Origin: JANPJV01 sp031425695
Lineage (GTDB): Bacteria; Pseudomonadota; Gammaproteobacteria; Xanthomonadales; SZUA-5
Direction: 5' to 3'
NCBI GenBank assembly: GCA_031425695.1
Contig: JANPJV010000119.1
Coordinates: 1-5,605, forward strand
DNA length: 5,605 nt
A program made the translations under genes and the position numbers. This document shows positions 5,543 through 5,605 of the stretch, in pieces. Position 1 is the first letter of the stretch. Each line of letters begins with the position of its first letter. The notes beneath the pieces were generated by a model. That model searched no databases. It was not told where the DNA came from and saw only the letters and a program-made list of their open reading frames with translations.

Positions 5543-5605
5543 GCGGCGCTCCGCGCCGCTTTGGATGCTCTTGCCTCGAAACCCGACGAAGAGCATCCAA
5601 AGCGG
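5543..5605. repeat. Palindromic element upstream of baeR, partial at window end
   Basis: A compact hairpin GCGGCGC-TCC-GCGCCGC occupies 5543-5559. It is followed by a perfect 17-bp inverted repeat, 5556-5572 against 5589-5605, around a 16-nt spacer. The right arm reaches the last base of the window, so a mirror-image hairpin probably continues beyond it and makes a REP pair like the one at 4727-4819. The left end lies 21 nt from the baeR start codon, inside its probable 5' leader. The spacer side resembles that of the other pair (GCTCTTGC..CGAA in both). Confidence 0.7.

Overview
The window is GC-rich chromosomal DNA that is mostly housekeeping. The protein sequences look gammaproteobacterial. 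GuaA ends in the same KPPATIEWE tail I recall for E. coli, Orn and TadA are of the gammaproteobacterial type, and the response regulator closely follows E. coli BaeR. Together with the high GC and the GTAG-headed palindromic repeats, this suggests a Xanthomonadales/Lysobacterales-like organism. That placement is inference and low confidence.

Layout, left to right. Positions 1-190 are GC-rich with no supported gene, followed by a short promoter with a perfect TATAAT at 199-204. guaB (IMP dehydrogenase, 235-1692, +) comes next. A 387-bp guaB-guaA gap (1693-2079) holds two copies of a ~150-bp palindromic repeat, with what looks like a decayed copy of the guaA leader and start between them. guaA (GMP synthetase, 2080-3648, +), tadA (tRNA adenosine deaminase, 3645-4139, +) and orn (oligoribonuclease, 4132-4695, +) then follow with overlapping ends as one translational block. 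Between orn and the convergent baeR gene lies an inverted pair of REP-like hairpins (4727-4819). baeR (OmpR-family response regulator, 4827-5522, -) is preceded by a second palindromic element (5543-5605) that runs off the window.

Function. GuaB and GuaA carry out the two steps from IMP through XMP to GMP. TadA makes inosine-34 in tRNA, and Orn degrades 2-5-nt RNAs, including pGpG, to mononucleotides such as GMP. BaeR is an unrelated, convergently transcribed envelope-stress-type regulator. Its histidine kinase is not in the window and would have to lie beyond 5605 if it is linked.

I found no new defence, mobile or biosynthetic system. The unusual content is in the intergenic DNA: the tandem duplication upstream of guaA, a terminator-like hairpin inside the second repeat copy, a REP pair with compensatory stem changes, and a sequence shared between the centres of two otherwise different palindromic elements.
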